From assembly GCF_002043095.1 (NCBI RefSeq), contig NZ_MVOC01000035.1, forward strand, positions 124,001 through 188,000: a stretch of DNA of 64,000 nt, read 5' to 3'. This DNA is from Mycobacterium sp. AT1. GTDB taxonomy: Bacteria > Actinomycetota > Actinomycetes > Mycobacteriales > Mycobacteriaceae. Positions 1-7,670 of the stretch are shown piece after piece (the first letter of the stretch is position 1; each line of letters opens with the position of its first letter). Under the pieces are notes generated by a model. That model ran no database searches. It was not told the DNA's origin and saw nothing but the letters and a program-made list of their open reading frames with translations. The position numbers and the translations under genes were made by a program.

Positions 1-90
1 CACGGCGAGCGCGTCCACCTCGGGATCGCGACGCAGCGCCAGCAGCAGCGCATGTTCACGGGCACCGGATCCGATCACGAGGACTCGCAC
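1..90 (-). CDS. purD: Phosphoribosylamine-glycine ligase, N-terminal fragment (cut by window edge)
   Basis: The first 30 codons of a leftward gene. The reverse strand reads VRVLVIGSGAREHALLLAL, the typical PurD N-terminus with its nucleotide-binding glycine motif. PurD joins glycine to phosphoribosylamine in purine synthesis. The GTG start at 90 is preferred because a -10-like TAGGGT ends 7 nt upstream, which would give a leaderless mRNA; an in-frame GTG at 99 is the alternative. In M. tuberculosis purD is also next to the carboxymuconolactone-decarboxylase gene (Rv0771), but here a P450, a regulator and an unknown gene lie between them. Confidence 0.85.
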   Translation of the reverse strand, partial: MRVLVIGSGAREHALLLALRRDPEVDALAV

Positions 91-97
91 GGTCGTC

Positions 98-103
98 ACC
101 CTA
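98..103 (-). promoter_or_regulatory. -10 box of purD (leaderless)
   Basis: TAGGGT on the minus strand fits TANNNT and ends 7 nt before the GTG at 90, so transcription would begin at or next to the start codon. No convincing -35 box is visible, which is common in mycobacteria. Confidence 0.5.
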
Positions 104-119
104 AACCTTCGAATCCGGC

Positions 120-144
120 CATACACTTCCCGATGCGGTGTATG
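120..144. promoter_or_regulatory. Inverted repeat operator candidate between purD and the P450 gene
   Basis: CATACAC and GTGTATG form a perfect 7-bp inverted repeat separated by 11 nt. The right arm overlaps the -10 box of the P450 gene, a position where a bound dimer would block transcription. The TetR-family gene directly downstream of the P450 is the obvious candidate ligand, but this is inference from position only. Confidence 0.5.
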
Positions 145-146
145 GT
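141..146 (+). promoter_or_regulatory. -10 box of the CYP125-like gene (leaderless)
   Basis: TATGGT followed by 7 nt and then ATG at 154. The spacing predicts a transcript that begins at the start codon. The box lies inside the inverted repeat at 120-144. Confidence 0.55.
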
Positions 147-153
147 CTGCAAC

Positions 154-1428
154 ATGGCGACGATGCATGACGGCTGCCCCTTCGGAGCGGACAGTGATTC
201 CCCCCGAGTCGCTTCGCTCCTACCCCCGGGGTATGACTTCACCGATCCCGACGTCCTGCTCCGGGGTATCCCGGTCACGGAATTCGCAGAACTCCGCAAG
301 ACCGCCCCCGTGTGGTGGAACGAGCAGCAGGAGTCGATCTTCGACGACGGCGGCTACTGGGTGATCAGCCGCCACGAGGACATCAAGTCCATCTCCCGCA
401 ACGGCGACCTGTGGTCGACCAACCGCAAGGGCGCGGTGATGCGACTGCCCGACGGCGTGACCGCCGAGCAGCTGGACCTGACCAAGGCGCTGCTGATCAA
501 CCACGACGCCCCCGAGCACACCCGACTGCGCAAGATCGTGTCGCGCCTGTTCACGCCCCGGTCGGTGGCCGCGCTGGAGGAGAAGCTCGCCGTCGCCGCC
601 CGCGAGATCGTGGCCGAGGCCGCCGCGAAGGACGGCGGCAACTTCGTCGACGACATCGCCACCAAGTTGCCGCTGCTGGCCATCGCCGACCTGATCGGCG
701 TCCCGGAGGCCGACCGCGAGAAGCTGTTCCACTGGACCAACTGCATCATGAACACCGACGATCCGGACTTCGACTCCGATCCGACGATGGCCAACGCGGA
801 ACTGATGGGTTACGCCTACAACATGGCCGAGGAGCGCAGGCGCTGCCCGGCCGACGACATCGTCACCCGGCTAGTGCAAGCCGACATCGACGGTAACGCC
901 ATGGACGACATCGAATTCGCCTTCTTCGTCATCCTGCTGGCCGTGGCGGGCAACGAGACGACCCGCAACGCCATGACGCACGGCATGAACGCATTCTTCG
1001 ACAACCCGGACCAGTGGGAGCTCTTCAAGAGGGACCGGCCCGCCACGGCGGTCGACGAGATCGTCAGATGGGCCACCCCGGTGCACTGTTTCCAGCGGAC
1101 GGCTCTGGCCGACGTGGAGTTCGGCGACGTGACCATCAAGGAAGGTCAACGGGCCGGCCTCTTCTACAGCTCGGCCAACTTCGACGAGTCGGTGTTCGAG
1201 CGCCCCTTCGAGTTCGACGTGACGCGTAACCCCAATCCGCACTTGGCCTTCGGCGGCAACGGCGCACACTTCTGCATCGGAGCCAACCTGGCTCGGATGG
1301 AAATCAAGCTGATCTTCAACGAGCTTGCCGACCAGATTCCAGACATCTCCAAAGTGGCCGAGCCGCAACGGCTTCGATCCGGCTGGATCAACGGCGTCAA
1401 GGAACTGTCGGTCGCCTACCAGGGCTGA
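154..1428 (+). CDS. Cytochrome P450, CYP125-like
   Basis: A 424-residue P450. The I-helix oxygen-binding motif is AVAGNETTRN, the K-helix region holds EIVRWATPV, and the haem loop is FGGNGAHFCIGANLAR with the Cys thiolate ligand. Much of the chain resembles CYP125 (Rv3545c), which oxidises the C26/27 methyl of cholesterol, for example HTRLRKIVSR and the C-terminal RLRSGWINGVK. It is probably a paralogue with a different sterol or related substrate. It carries no KstR box, unlike the sterol genes further right. The ATG at 154 was chosen because the leaderless promoter ends just before it; upstream in-frame codons run through the inverted repeat. A TetR gene follows 26 nt downstream. Confidence 0.85.
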   Translation: MATMHDGCPFGADSDSPRVASLLPPGYDFTDPDVLLRGIPVTEFAELRKTAPVWWNEQQESIFDDGGYWVISRHEDIKSISRNGDLWSTNRKGAVMRLPDGVTAEQLDLTKALLINHDAPEHTRLRKIVSRLFTPRSVAALEEKLAVAAREIVAEAAAKDGGNFVDDIATKLPLLAIADLIGVPEADREKLFHWTNCIMNTDDPDFDSDPTMANAELMGYAYNMAEERRRCPADDIVTRLVQADIDGNAMDDIEFAFFVILLAVAGNETTRNAMTHGMNAFFDNPDQWELFKRDRPATAVDEIVRWATPVHCFQRTALADVEFGDVTIKEGQRAGLFYSSANFDESVFERPFEFDVTRNPNPHLAFGGNGAHFCIGANLARMEIKLIFNELADQIPDISKVAEPQRLRSGWINGVKELSVAYQG

Positions 1429-1441
1429 GTCGAGGTCCGGC

Positions 1442-1447
1442 TACGAT
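1442..1447 (+). promoter_or_regulatory. -10 box of tetR (leaderless)
   Basis: TACGAT, then 7 nt, then the GTG at 1455. It lies in the 26-nt gap after the P450 stop and would give the regulator its own promoter. Confidence 0.45.
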
Positions 1448-1454
1448 TTCCGCC

Positions 1455-2051
1455 GTGCGTACCCACGGATGGTCGGGATCGGCCCCCGCGACCGACGACG
1501 AGGCCGTGGCGAGGATCCTGGACGCCGCGAGCAAGGCCGTCGACGAACGCGGCGCCGACGTCAGCATTGCCGACGTCGCGCGCACCCTCGGCGTGACACG
1601 GCAGACCGTGTACCGGTACTTCGCCAGCACCGAAGCGCTTCTGGTGGCGGCCGCCGTCCACGCCGCCGACGACTTCCTCGACCGGCTGGCCGAACATCTT
1701 CGCGGCCTCACCGACCCGGTCGACGCCGTCACCGAGGCCATCGCCACCGCATTGGAGTGGCTGCCCAAGGACAAGCACATCGGTCTGCTGATCGCACCGG
1801 GTCGCGCCGACGAGCACACGGCATCCGTCACCTCGGACGTCGCACTGCAATTCGCGAACGCCATGCTGCGGCGGTTCGACGTCGACTGGGCTGCGCTGGG
1901 GTTCACCGACGACGGACTCGACGAACTCGCCGAGCATCTGCTGCGGATCATCCAGTCGTTCATCCTCGACCCCGGCCGCCCGCCACGGACGGGTGAGGCC
2001 CTTCGCGAGTACTTGAGGCGCTGGGTGGGTTCGGCCGTTACGGCCGGGTGA
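1455..2051 (+). CDS. TetR-family transcriptional regulator
   Basis: A 198-residue regulator. The N-terminal helix-turn-helix contains DVARTLGVTRQTVYRYF (about residues 36-52), typical of TetR proteins, followed by an all-helical ligand and dimerisation domain that I cannot assign to a subfamily. It starts at GTG 1455, behind its own -10 box, and follows the P450 gene by 26 nt. It therefore probably controls the P450 and itself, perhaps through the inverted repeat at 120-144. The stop abuts the stop of the convergent gene at 2052. Confidence 0.85.
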   Translation: MRTHGWSGSAPATDDEAVARILDAASKAVDERGADVSIADVARTLGVTRQTVYRYFASTEALLVAAAVHAADDFLDRLAEHLRGLTDPVDAVTEAIATALEWLPKDKHIGLLIAPGRADEHTASVTSDVALQFANAMLRRFDVDWAALGFTDDGLDELAEHLLRIIQSFILDPGRPPRTGEALREYLRRWVGSAVTAG

Positions 2052-3278
2052 CTATACGACGGTCAGCGGCAACGACTTTCGCTCCTGGAACACCCAGTTC
2101 GCGCCGCCGCTGAACCTGGTAACGGCCACCTCGCCGAGTTCCTTGGCCGGCGTGTCGGTTTCGATCACGCGCACGGTCCAGTCCGATTCGGTGCCGGAGA
2201 CCTCGGCCCGCAGGTGCGGGTCGACGGCCTGCACGATGGCCTGCAGCGGCAGGTCGGCAACCGGTGACACCAGCGAAATCCAGGAGCCGTCCTCGTAGGC
2301 GGGCGAGCGGCGGACGTGGACGAACTCCGGGTCGACGTCGGCCGACACGTAGGCCGCCGGATTCAGCAGCGGATGCAGTTGGAGAACGCGCAGCGCACCC
2401 TTGACGTCGCGCGACAGGCCCAACGCGCGGTGAATGCGCTCGGCGGCCACGCCGGCAATCCCGATCAGCTGCTTGGTGCGAACCGAGCGGGCCAGTGCCG
2501 CATCATCCTTGGCGCGCTTCTCCACGGCGATGGTGAAGGACTTCACCAGCAGGTGCATCTGTATGCACACCTCGTCGGCGATCCGAACCAGCGCCGAGTG
2601 GGAGAACGCACCGAAGTCGACGTCGGCGAGCAGCTCCCCCGAATAGTCGCCCATCCCTTCGTCGTTCGGGTCTATCGGATCGAGTTCGATCGAGTGGGCT
2701 TGAGTGGCACCCACGATGTCCATCGCCGGGATGAATGGCACCTCCGGGTAGGACTCGTCGATGATGACGGTCCAGCGGCAGTGCGGATGTTGATCCGATG
2801 ACGCCCTGGGCGGACGGTGGACCGGGCGGACCTGCGCCTTGCGGTTGGTGGCCAACGCGGTGGCATCGAAGGTGGGGTCCTCGATGTCGTGGCACATGCC
2901 CTTGACGTAGTCCTCGCCCATCGGCTCGACGTCGAGCAACGCCCCACAGTGGTCGAGGTGGAACTCGCCGTGCCAGCGGTCGTGCACGGTGTAGCGGAAG
3001 TCCATGAACTGCGGCGGCGCTCCGATGTCCAGCTGCAGCCCCTTGAACAACGTGAAGATGTCGGTGCCCTCGTACTTCAGCGCCTTCTGCATCCGCCTCG
3101 TGTAGAGCGGACTGGACGCCGCCCACTCCTCGATGGCGATCTGCAACATCTCGTCGCGTCCCCACGCGCTGATGCAATGCGCCATTCCCGACCGGTCGAT
3201 GAGCTGACCGATCAACAACAGCTCGGGCACCAGGGTGGCGAGCTCCTCGCGCGACAGCGCGGCATACCTACTCATCAT
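2052..3278 (-). CDS. Conserved protein of unknown function (408 aa)
   Basis: I do not recognise the family. The protein is rich in acidic residues and His/Cys, with a cluster FHLDHCGALLDVEP and MCHDIEDPTFDATA (about residues 107-142) that could bind a metal. No signal peptide or membrane segment is visible. It is the last gene of the leftward operon with the carboxymuconolactone-decarboxylase-like gene and overlaps it by 11 nt, so the two are probably translated together. ATG ATG at 3278/3275 gives two possible starts. Codon use and GC match the neighbours. A role linked to the dehydrogenases of the same operon is inference from position. Confidence 0.7.
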   Translation of the reverse strand: MMSRYAALSREELATLVPELLLIGQLIDRSGMAHCISAWGRDEMLQIAIEEWAASSPLYTRRMQKALKYEGTDIFTLFKGLQLDIGAPPQFMDFRYTVHDRWHGEFHLDHCGALLDVEPMGEDYVKGMCHDIEDPTFDATALATNRKAQVRPVHRPPRASSDQHPHCRWTVIIDESYPEVPFIPAMDIVGATQAHSIELDPIDPNDEGMGDYSGELLADVDFGAFSHSALVRIADEVCIQMHLLVKSFTIAVEKRAKDDAALARSVRTKQLIGIAGVAAERIHRALGLSRDVKGALRVLQLHPLLNPAAYVSADVDPEFVHVRRSPAYEDGSWISLVSPVADLPLQAIVQAVDPHLRAEVSGTESDWTVRVIETDTPAKELGEVAVTRFSGGANWVFQERKSLPLTVV

Positions 3279-3711
3279 CGAGCGTCTTCCCCGTGCTCAT
3301 CTTGACCGCGGACTTCACATTCGCCTTCTTGTCCTCACCGGTACCCGCTTCGGCCGCCTTCTTCCGCTTGCCTGCGACCTTGCCGACCACCCCGTTCAGG
3401 CCGGCGCCCCTCGGGAACCCGACGTACTGGGTGAGGAAGATCGCCATCTCCTTGAGCTCCTCCTCGGTCAGCTCACCGTTGGCCAGCGCGGCGTTGACCT
3501 GAATCTCCGCCAGACCCTGCTCACCGAGCGCGGTCACGACGGCGAGCGTCATCAGCCGCTTGTCCCGCATCGACAAGCCCGGCCGCGTCCAGATGCTGCC
3601 GAAGAGATGGTCGACGGTGAGGTCGAAGAAGGCGTCGCCCTCGATGTTCGGCATCTCCCACGAATACACCTCGTTCATCTTCTCGAGGCCCTTGCGGCGC
3701 AATTCGTCCAT
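3268..3711 (-). CDS. Carboxymuconolactone decarboxylase / AhpD-like protein
   Basis: 147 residues with a CMD/AhpD-like helical core (about residues 25-105, including LSMRDKRLMTLAVVTALGE). The CxxC redox pair of AhpD is absent, so a peroxidase role is unlikely and the real reaction is unknown. The last 35 residues form a Lys/Ala/Glu-rich, probably disordered tail. It matches Rv0771 in type and position. It starts 3 nt after the stop of the dehydrogenase gene upstream and overlaps the next gene, so it is inside an operon. Confidence 0.75.
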   Translation of the reverse strand: MDELRRKGLEKMNEVYSWEMPNIEGDAFFDLTVDHLFGSIWTRPGLSMRDKRLMTLAVVTALGEQGLAEIQVNAALANGELTEEELKEMAIFLTQYVGFPRGAGLNGVVGKVAGKRKKAAEAGTGEDKKANVKSAVKMSTGKTLDDE

Positions 3712-3714
3712 CGT

Positions 3715-4563
3715 CTAGCTCCTCTCGTGCGGCACGCCGAGGCCGTCGGCCAGGTCTCGCAACGCGATCTCGGCCAGCGGCAGGTCGAGCCCGGAAGCCT
3801 CACCAAGTCCCAGGGCCAACCGCAGATCCTTCTCGGCCAGCCCGCGGGTGTGCATGAACATGTCGTACAGGAAGTGGTCGGCGGGCAGTGGCAAGGTGTC
3901 GTCGCGAACCATGATGGCGCCCGGTCCGCCGCTTTGGGCGTCGCTGTGCCGTACCACCCGGCCGAGCTTCTGCAGGTCGATGCCCGAGGCCGCCGCCAAC
4001 TTCTGCGCCTCGCAGGCGGCGGCGAACCCGATGAACGTCAACATGTTGCGCGCCAGCTTCATTCGCGTTCCCGCGCCGGGCTCCCCCGCCCGGACGACCA
4101 TCGACGCCCACTGCTTGAACACGGGCTTGACGCGTTCGTACGCTTCGTCGTCGGCGCCGACCATGACGGCCAGCTCGCCCTTCTCCGCCGCGCCAGCACC
4201 ACCGCTGACGGGGGCGTCCACGACGTGAATTCCCTTGGGCCGCAGCGCCTCGGCGAGTTCGGCCGCGGTGTCCGGCTCGATGGTGGAGTGGATCGCGATG
4301 ACGGTGCCCGGCTTCGCGTGCTCGGCCAGTTCGGCGACGACGTCACGAACCTGCGCGTCGGTGAGCACGGTGACGCTGATGACGTCGGCCCCCGCAACTC
4401 CGGCCACGTCGTCAGCAAGGCTTGCCCCGAGTTCGACGAGCGGCGTCATCGACTCGGTACGCACGTCGAACACCGTCAACCCGCCGGGCCATTCGACGAG
4501 ACGCTTGGCCATCGGCGCGCCCTGATTTCCGAGGCCGATGTAGCCCAGCTTCAACTCCGTCAT
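3715..4563 (-). CDS. 3-hydroxyisobutyrate dehydrogenase family oxidoreductase
   Basis: 282 residues. The N-terminal Rossmann motif is LGYIGLGNQGAPMAKRL, the substrate loop is DAPVSGGAGAAEKG, and the family Lys sits in GTRMKLARNML (about residue 170). These mark an NAD(P)-dependent beta-hydroxyacid dehydrogenase that oxidises a small 3-hydroxy acid. It corresponds to Rv0770. The ATG at 4563 overlaps the TGA of the SDR gene upstream (ATGA), indicating coupled translation. The natural substrate cannot be told from sequence. Confidence 0.85.
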   Translation of the reverse strand: MTELKLGYIGLGNQGAPMAKRLVEWPGGLTVFDVRTESMTPLVELGASLADDVAGVAGADVISVTVLTDAQVRDVVAELAEHAKPGTVIAIHSTIEPDTAAELAEALRPKGIHVVDAPVSGGAGAAEKGELAVMVGADDEAYERVKPVFKQWASMVVRAGEPGAGTRMKLARNMLTFIGFAAACEAQKLAAASGIDLQKLGRVVRHSDAQSGGPGAIMVRDDTLPLPADHFLYDMFMHTRGLAEKDLRLALGLGEASGLDLPLAEIALRDLADGLGVPHERS

Positions 4564-5321
4564 CGGATGATCTGGCCGCCGTCGACGTTGAAGATCTGTC
4601 CGGTCACCCACTTGGCCTGGTCCGACAGCAGGAACAGGCACATCCCGGTCAGGTCGTCCACCTCGCCCATGCGGGACAACGGGATGCCCTTGACGATGTC
4701 GGCCACCATCTCCTGCGGCGTCGTGGTCCGGTTGGCCTCGGTGTCGATGGGCCCCGGCGCGATGGCGTTGACGCGGATGTTCTGGCCGCCGAGCTCGGTG
4801 GCCAGCTGCTGGGTCAGGCTGTTGACACCGGCCTTCGCCAGCCCGTAGAAGTTCGAGTACAGCCACGCCGCGGTCGAGGACTGGTTGACGATCGCGCCGC
4901 CACCACGCTTGGCCATCTTCCGGTACACCGCGCGGGTGCACACCAGCGCACCGTCGAGGTTCACGCTCATGAACTTCTTGTAATAGTCCCAGTCGACGGT
5001 GATCAAGAAGTCGAGCTTCATCCCACCGAAGATCGCGGCGTTGTTGACCAGGTAGTCGATCCCACCGAACTCCGAAAGCGTCTGCGCCGCCATCTCCTTG
5101 GCCGAGTCGACATCGGATACGTCGACTCGCACCGCCAGCGCGTTGCCGCCCTCGCCCTTGATGCCATCGGCGACCTTCTGGGCACCCTCGAGGTTGAGGT
5201 CGGCGACGACGACGGCCGCGCCCTCGCGGGCCAGTGCCTCCGCATACGCCTGCCCGATGCCGCCGCCGGCACCGGTGACGATGGCAACCTTCTCGCTGAA
5301 CTGATCTCCGTACAGACCCAT
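4560..5321 (-). CDS. Short-chain dehydrogenase/reductase
   Basis: 253 residues, classical SDR. The cofactor motif is TGAGGGIG near residue 16, the NNAA stretch follows, and the catalytic YGLAK lies about residue 155. Asp in VVADLNLEG favours NAD(H). The C-terminus carries the usual VTGQIFNVDGGQ. It matches Rv0769. It lies between the aldehyde dehydrogenase and the beta-hydroxyacid dehydrogenase, suggesting a stepwise oxidation of one substrate. The start at 5321 has a purine-rich ribosome site (AGGA) just upstream. Confidence 0.88.
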   Translation of the reverse strand: MGLYGDQFSEKVAIVTGAGGGIGQAYAEALAREGAAVVVADLNLEGAQKVADGIKGEGGNALAVRVDVSDVDSAKEMAAQTLSEFGGIDYLVNNAAIFGGMKLDFLITVDWDYYKKFMSVNLDGALVCTRAVYRKMAKRGGGAIVNQSSTAAWLYSNFYGLAKAGVNSLTQQLATELGGQNIRVNAIAPGPIDTEANRTTTPQEMVADIVKGIPLSRMGEVDDLTGMCLFLLSDQAKWVTGQIFNVDGGQIIR

Positions 5322-5407
5322 CTCAATCCTTCCTAGACGCCGACTGTGGTGTTGTTGCACGCTGTTCGGCGATTGGCGTGACTTAAGTGCACACTCGGCG
5401 CAATGGC

Positions 5408-6877
5408 TTACTTGGCTGCGGTGGCAATGGCCTTGGTCTCGAGATATTCCTCGAATCCGGCGACGCCCATTTCCCGGCCGATGCCGGATTGCTTGTACCC
5501 GCCGAAGGGCACGTCCGCCGAATACCAGACGCCGCCGTTGACGTTCACCGTGCCGACCCTCATGCGGGCGGCCACTGCCGCGGCGCGCTCGTCGTCGGCG
5601 GAGAACACCGTGCCCGACAGGCCGAACGGCGAGTCGTTGGCGATCCGCACTGCATCGTCGTCGCCGTCGTGCGCGATGACCGTCAGGACGGGCCCGAAGA
5701 TCTCCTCGCGTGCCACCCGTGCGTTGTTGTCGAGGCCCGCGATGACAGTCGGATCGATGAAGAAGCCCGTGTCGCGGCCGGCGGGGCTGCCACCACCGCA
5801 CGCGAACGTCCCGCCCTCGGCGATCGCCGAGTCCAGGTACTCCTGAATCCGGTCGCGCTGGCGAGCGGATATCACGGGTCCACAGACGGTTCCGGAGTTG
5901 GTCGGATCGCCGGCCTTCAGCCCGGCCATGGTGTCCGCGGCCGCTTGGACGGCTTCGTCGTAGCGCTCCCGCGGCACGACGAGGCGGGTGGTGATCGCGC
6001 ACCCCTGTCCGGCGTGCATCGACGCGGTGAAGGCGGCCATCGAACACGCACCGGCGATGTCGGCGTCGTCGAGCACCAGGAAGGCGGACTTGCCGCCGAG
6101 CTCCAGGAATACCTTCTTCAGCGTTGCGGCACCGTCGGCCATCACCGCCCGGCCCGTGTTCGTCGAGCCAGTGAAGGACACCATGTCGACGCGCGGATCC
6201 GTCGACAGCAGCGCACCCACAGCGTGATCGCTGGAGGTGACGATGTTGACCACACCGGGCGGAAAGTCGGTGTGCTCCACGATCAGTTCACCCAATACCG
6301 CTGCACACCATGGCGTGTCGGGCGCGGGCTTGAGCACGACCGTGTTGCCGGCGGCGAGGGCTGGCCCGAGCTTGGCGAGGTTGATCTGATGCGGGAAGTT
6401 CCACGGCGTGATGGCACCGACGACGCCGACGGCCTCTCGGACAACCGTGCGACGGGTCTTGATGCCCATCGGCTTTGCGATGCCGAGATCGCTTGTCCAC
6501 TGGTAGGACTCGGCCGTGTCGGCGCAGAAACTGAGATCCTCGATCGGGCCCTCGAGCTGAGCCATCGACGTCAGCATCACCGGCGCGCCCACCTCGGCGA
6601 TCGTCAGCTCTCGCAACTCTTCGACGTGGTCGCGCATCGCCTGCTGCAGCTGCCGGATGCACCGCACGCGCAGCTCGACGTTGGTCGACCAGTCGGTCTC
6701 GTCGAACGCGCGCCGAGCCGCACCGATCGCCGAGCTCATGTCGTCGGTCGTCGCATCCGCGGCGACGCCAAGCACTTCCTCGGTCGCCGGGTTGACCGTC
6801 GGGAACGTCCCTCCGCTGCCGGCGACCAGTTTGCCGTCGATCAGCAGCCGGCTCTCGCGATCACCGAGCAGCGTCAT
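5408..6877 (-). CDS. aldA: NAD-dependent aldehyde dehydrogenase
   Basis: 489 residues, the length I recall for Rv0768 (AldA). Typical features are TPWNFPHQINLAKLGPALAA for cofactor binding, FTGSTNTGR, the general-base Glu in LELGGKSA and the nucleophilic Cys in HAGQGCAITTR (about residue 289). It oxidises an aldehyde to the acid. The start is ATG 6877 with GGGAGA upstream. It heads the leftward operon and is transcribed divergently from the TetR/CYP123/CYP51 operon. A TGGACA-N2-TGTCCG palindrome begins 21 nt upstream, so the divergent TetR protein very likely represses it. Confidence 0.9.
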   Translation of the reverse strand: MTLLGDRESRLLIDGKLVAGSGGTFPTVNPATEEVLGVAADATTDDMSSAIGAARRAFDETDWSTNVELRVRCIRQLQQAMRDHVEELRELTIAEVGAPVMLTSMAQLEGPIEDLSFCADTAESYQWTSDLGIAKPMGIKTRRTVVREAVGVVGAITPWNFPHQINLAKLGPALAAGNTVVLKPAPDTPWCAAVLGELIVEHTDFPPGVVNIVTSSDHAVGALLSTDPRVDMVSFTGSTNTGRAVMADGAATLKKVFLELGGKSAFLVLDDADIAGACSMAAFTASMHAGQGCAITTRLVVPRERYDEAVQAAADTMAGLKAGDPTNSGTVCGPVISARQRDRIQEYLDSAIAEGGTFACGGGSPAGRDTGFFIDPTVIAGLDNNARVAREEIFGPVLTVIAHDGDDDAVRIANDSPFGLSGTVFSADDERAAAVAARMRVGTVNVNGGVWYSADVPFGGYKQSGIGREMGVAGFEEYLETKAIATAAK

Positions 6878-6897
6878 TCCATCTCCCGTTCCTGTCC

Positions 6898-6911
6898 TGG
6901 ACACCTGTCCG
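6898..6911. promoter_or_regulatory. TetR operator copy 1 (aldA side)
   Basis: TGGACA-CC-TGTCCG, one base short of a perfect palindrome. It lies 21 nt upstream of the aldA start. The same palindrome recurs at 7055-7068 on the other side of the 184-bp intergenic region, as expected for a divergent repressor. Confidence 0.65.
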
Positions 6912-7049
6912 GCCATCTTGAGTCGAACCATAACTGCACGTGCGCGACCGTGGCAAGGCCGGCCCGGCGTGCCATTGCGAAAGTCAGCCTCCAACTGGGA
7001 CTTCCCGGTGACTTGCCGGCCGCGCTTGCCGATTGCCGACATCGTCGGA

Positions 7050-7055
7050 TAACTT
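7050..7055 (+). promoter_or_regulatory. -10 box of tetR-cyp123 operon (leaderless)
   Basis: TAACTT followed by 6 nt and GTG at 7062, predicting a leaderless transcript. It abuts the operator at 7055-7068. Confidence 0.55.
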
Positions 7056-7068
7056 GGACATGTGTCCA
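7055..7068. promoter_or_regulatory. TetR operator copy 2 (tetR side)
   Basis: TGGACA-TG-TGTCCA, perfect 6-bp arms with a 2-nt spacer. It covers the end of the -10 box, the predicted transcription start and the first codons of tetR, a position suited to autorepression. Confidence 0.7.
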
Positions 7069-7670
7069 GTGATGCCGTGGCTGCAATCGCCGAGCCGACC
7101 GGGTCGTCGTCCGACGAGACGCCGCGCAACAAACGGCAGGAAGAGACCTTCCGCAAGGTCCTCACCGCGGGCATGGAGATGCTGCGCGAATCCTCGTACG
7201 CCGACCTGACGGTGCGTGCCGTCGCGGCGCGGGCGAAGGTGGCACCGGCGACGGCCTACACGTACTTCTCGTCGAAGAATCATCTGATCGCCGAGATCTA
7301 TCTCGACTTGATGAGCAAGGTGCCGTACTACACCGACGTCAACGAGCCCATGCCGGTCCGCGTCGAAAAGGCCCTGCGCAATCTCACCCTGGTGGTCGCC
7401 GACGAGCCCGAGGTGGCCGCGGCATGCACGACCGCCCTGCTGACGGGCAACGATCCGACGGTGCGCCGGGTCCGCGACCGCATCGGCCTCGAAATCCACC
7501 GCAGGATCAAGTCCGCGGCCGGGCCCGACACCGATCCACGGGTGGTGTCAGCACTGGAGATGACGTACTTCGGCGCGCTGGTCAACGCAGGCAGCGGCGT
7601 ATTCACCTACCACCAGATCGCCGACCGGCTCAGCTACGTCGTCGGCCTCATCTTGGGAGAACACACATGA
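7062..7670 (+). CDS. TetR-family regulator, divergent from aldA
   Basis: 202 residues. A short disordered N-terminus is followed by a TetR helix-turn-helix with TVRAVAARAKVAPATAYTYF (about residues 49-68). It matches Rv0767c in position. The GTG start at 7062 is set by the leaderless promoter; the operator palindrome overlaps it. The stop overlaps the ATG of cyp123 (ATGA), so regulator and P450 are translationally coupled. It probably represses both divergent operons; its ligand may be a substrate or product of the dehydrogenases or P450s. Confidence 0.88.
   Translation: MSSDAVAAIAEPTGSSSDETPRNKRQEETFRKVLTAGMEMLRESSYADLTVRAVAARAKVAPATAYTYFSSKNHLIAEIYLDLMSKVPYYTDVNEPMPVRVEKALRNLTLVVADEPEVAAACTTALLTGNDPTVRRVRDRIGLEIHRRIKSAAGPDTDPRVVSALEMTYFGALVNAGSGVFTYHQIADRLSYVVGLILGEHT

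Noticed and set aside
3235..4848. Long open frame on the plus strand opposite the CMD and dehydrogenase genes
   Set aside because: Its codon pattern follows the GC skew of the real genes on the other strand, its product is Arg/Val/Gly-rich with no domain, and the minus-strand genes have clear motifs.
5387..7072. 561-codon plus-strand frame opposite aldA
   Set aside because: Shadow of aldehyde dehydrogenase; no ribosome site and low-complexity product.
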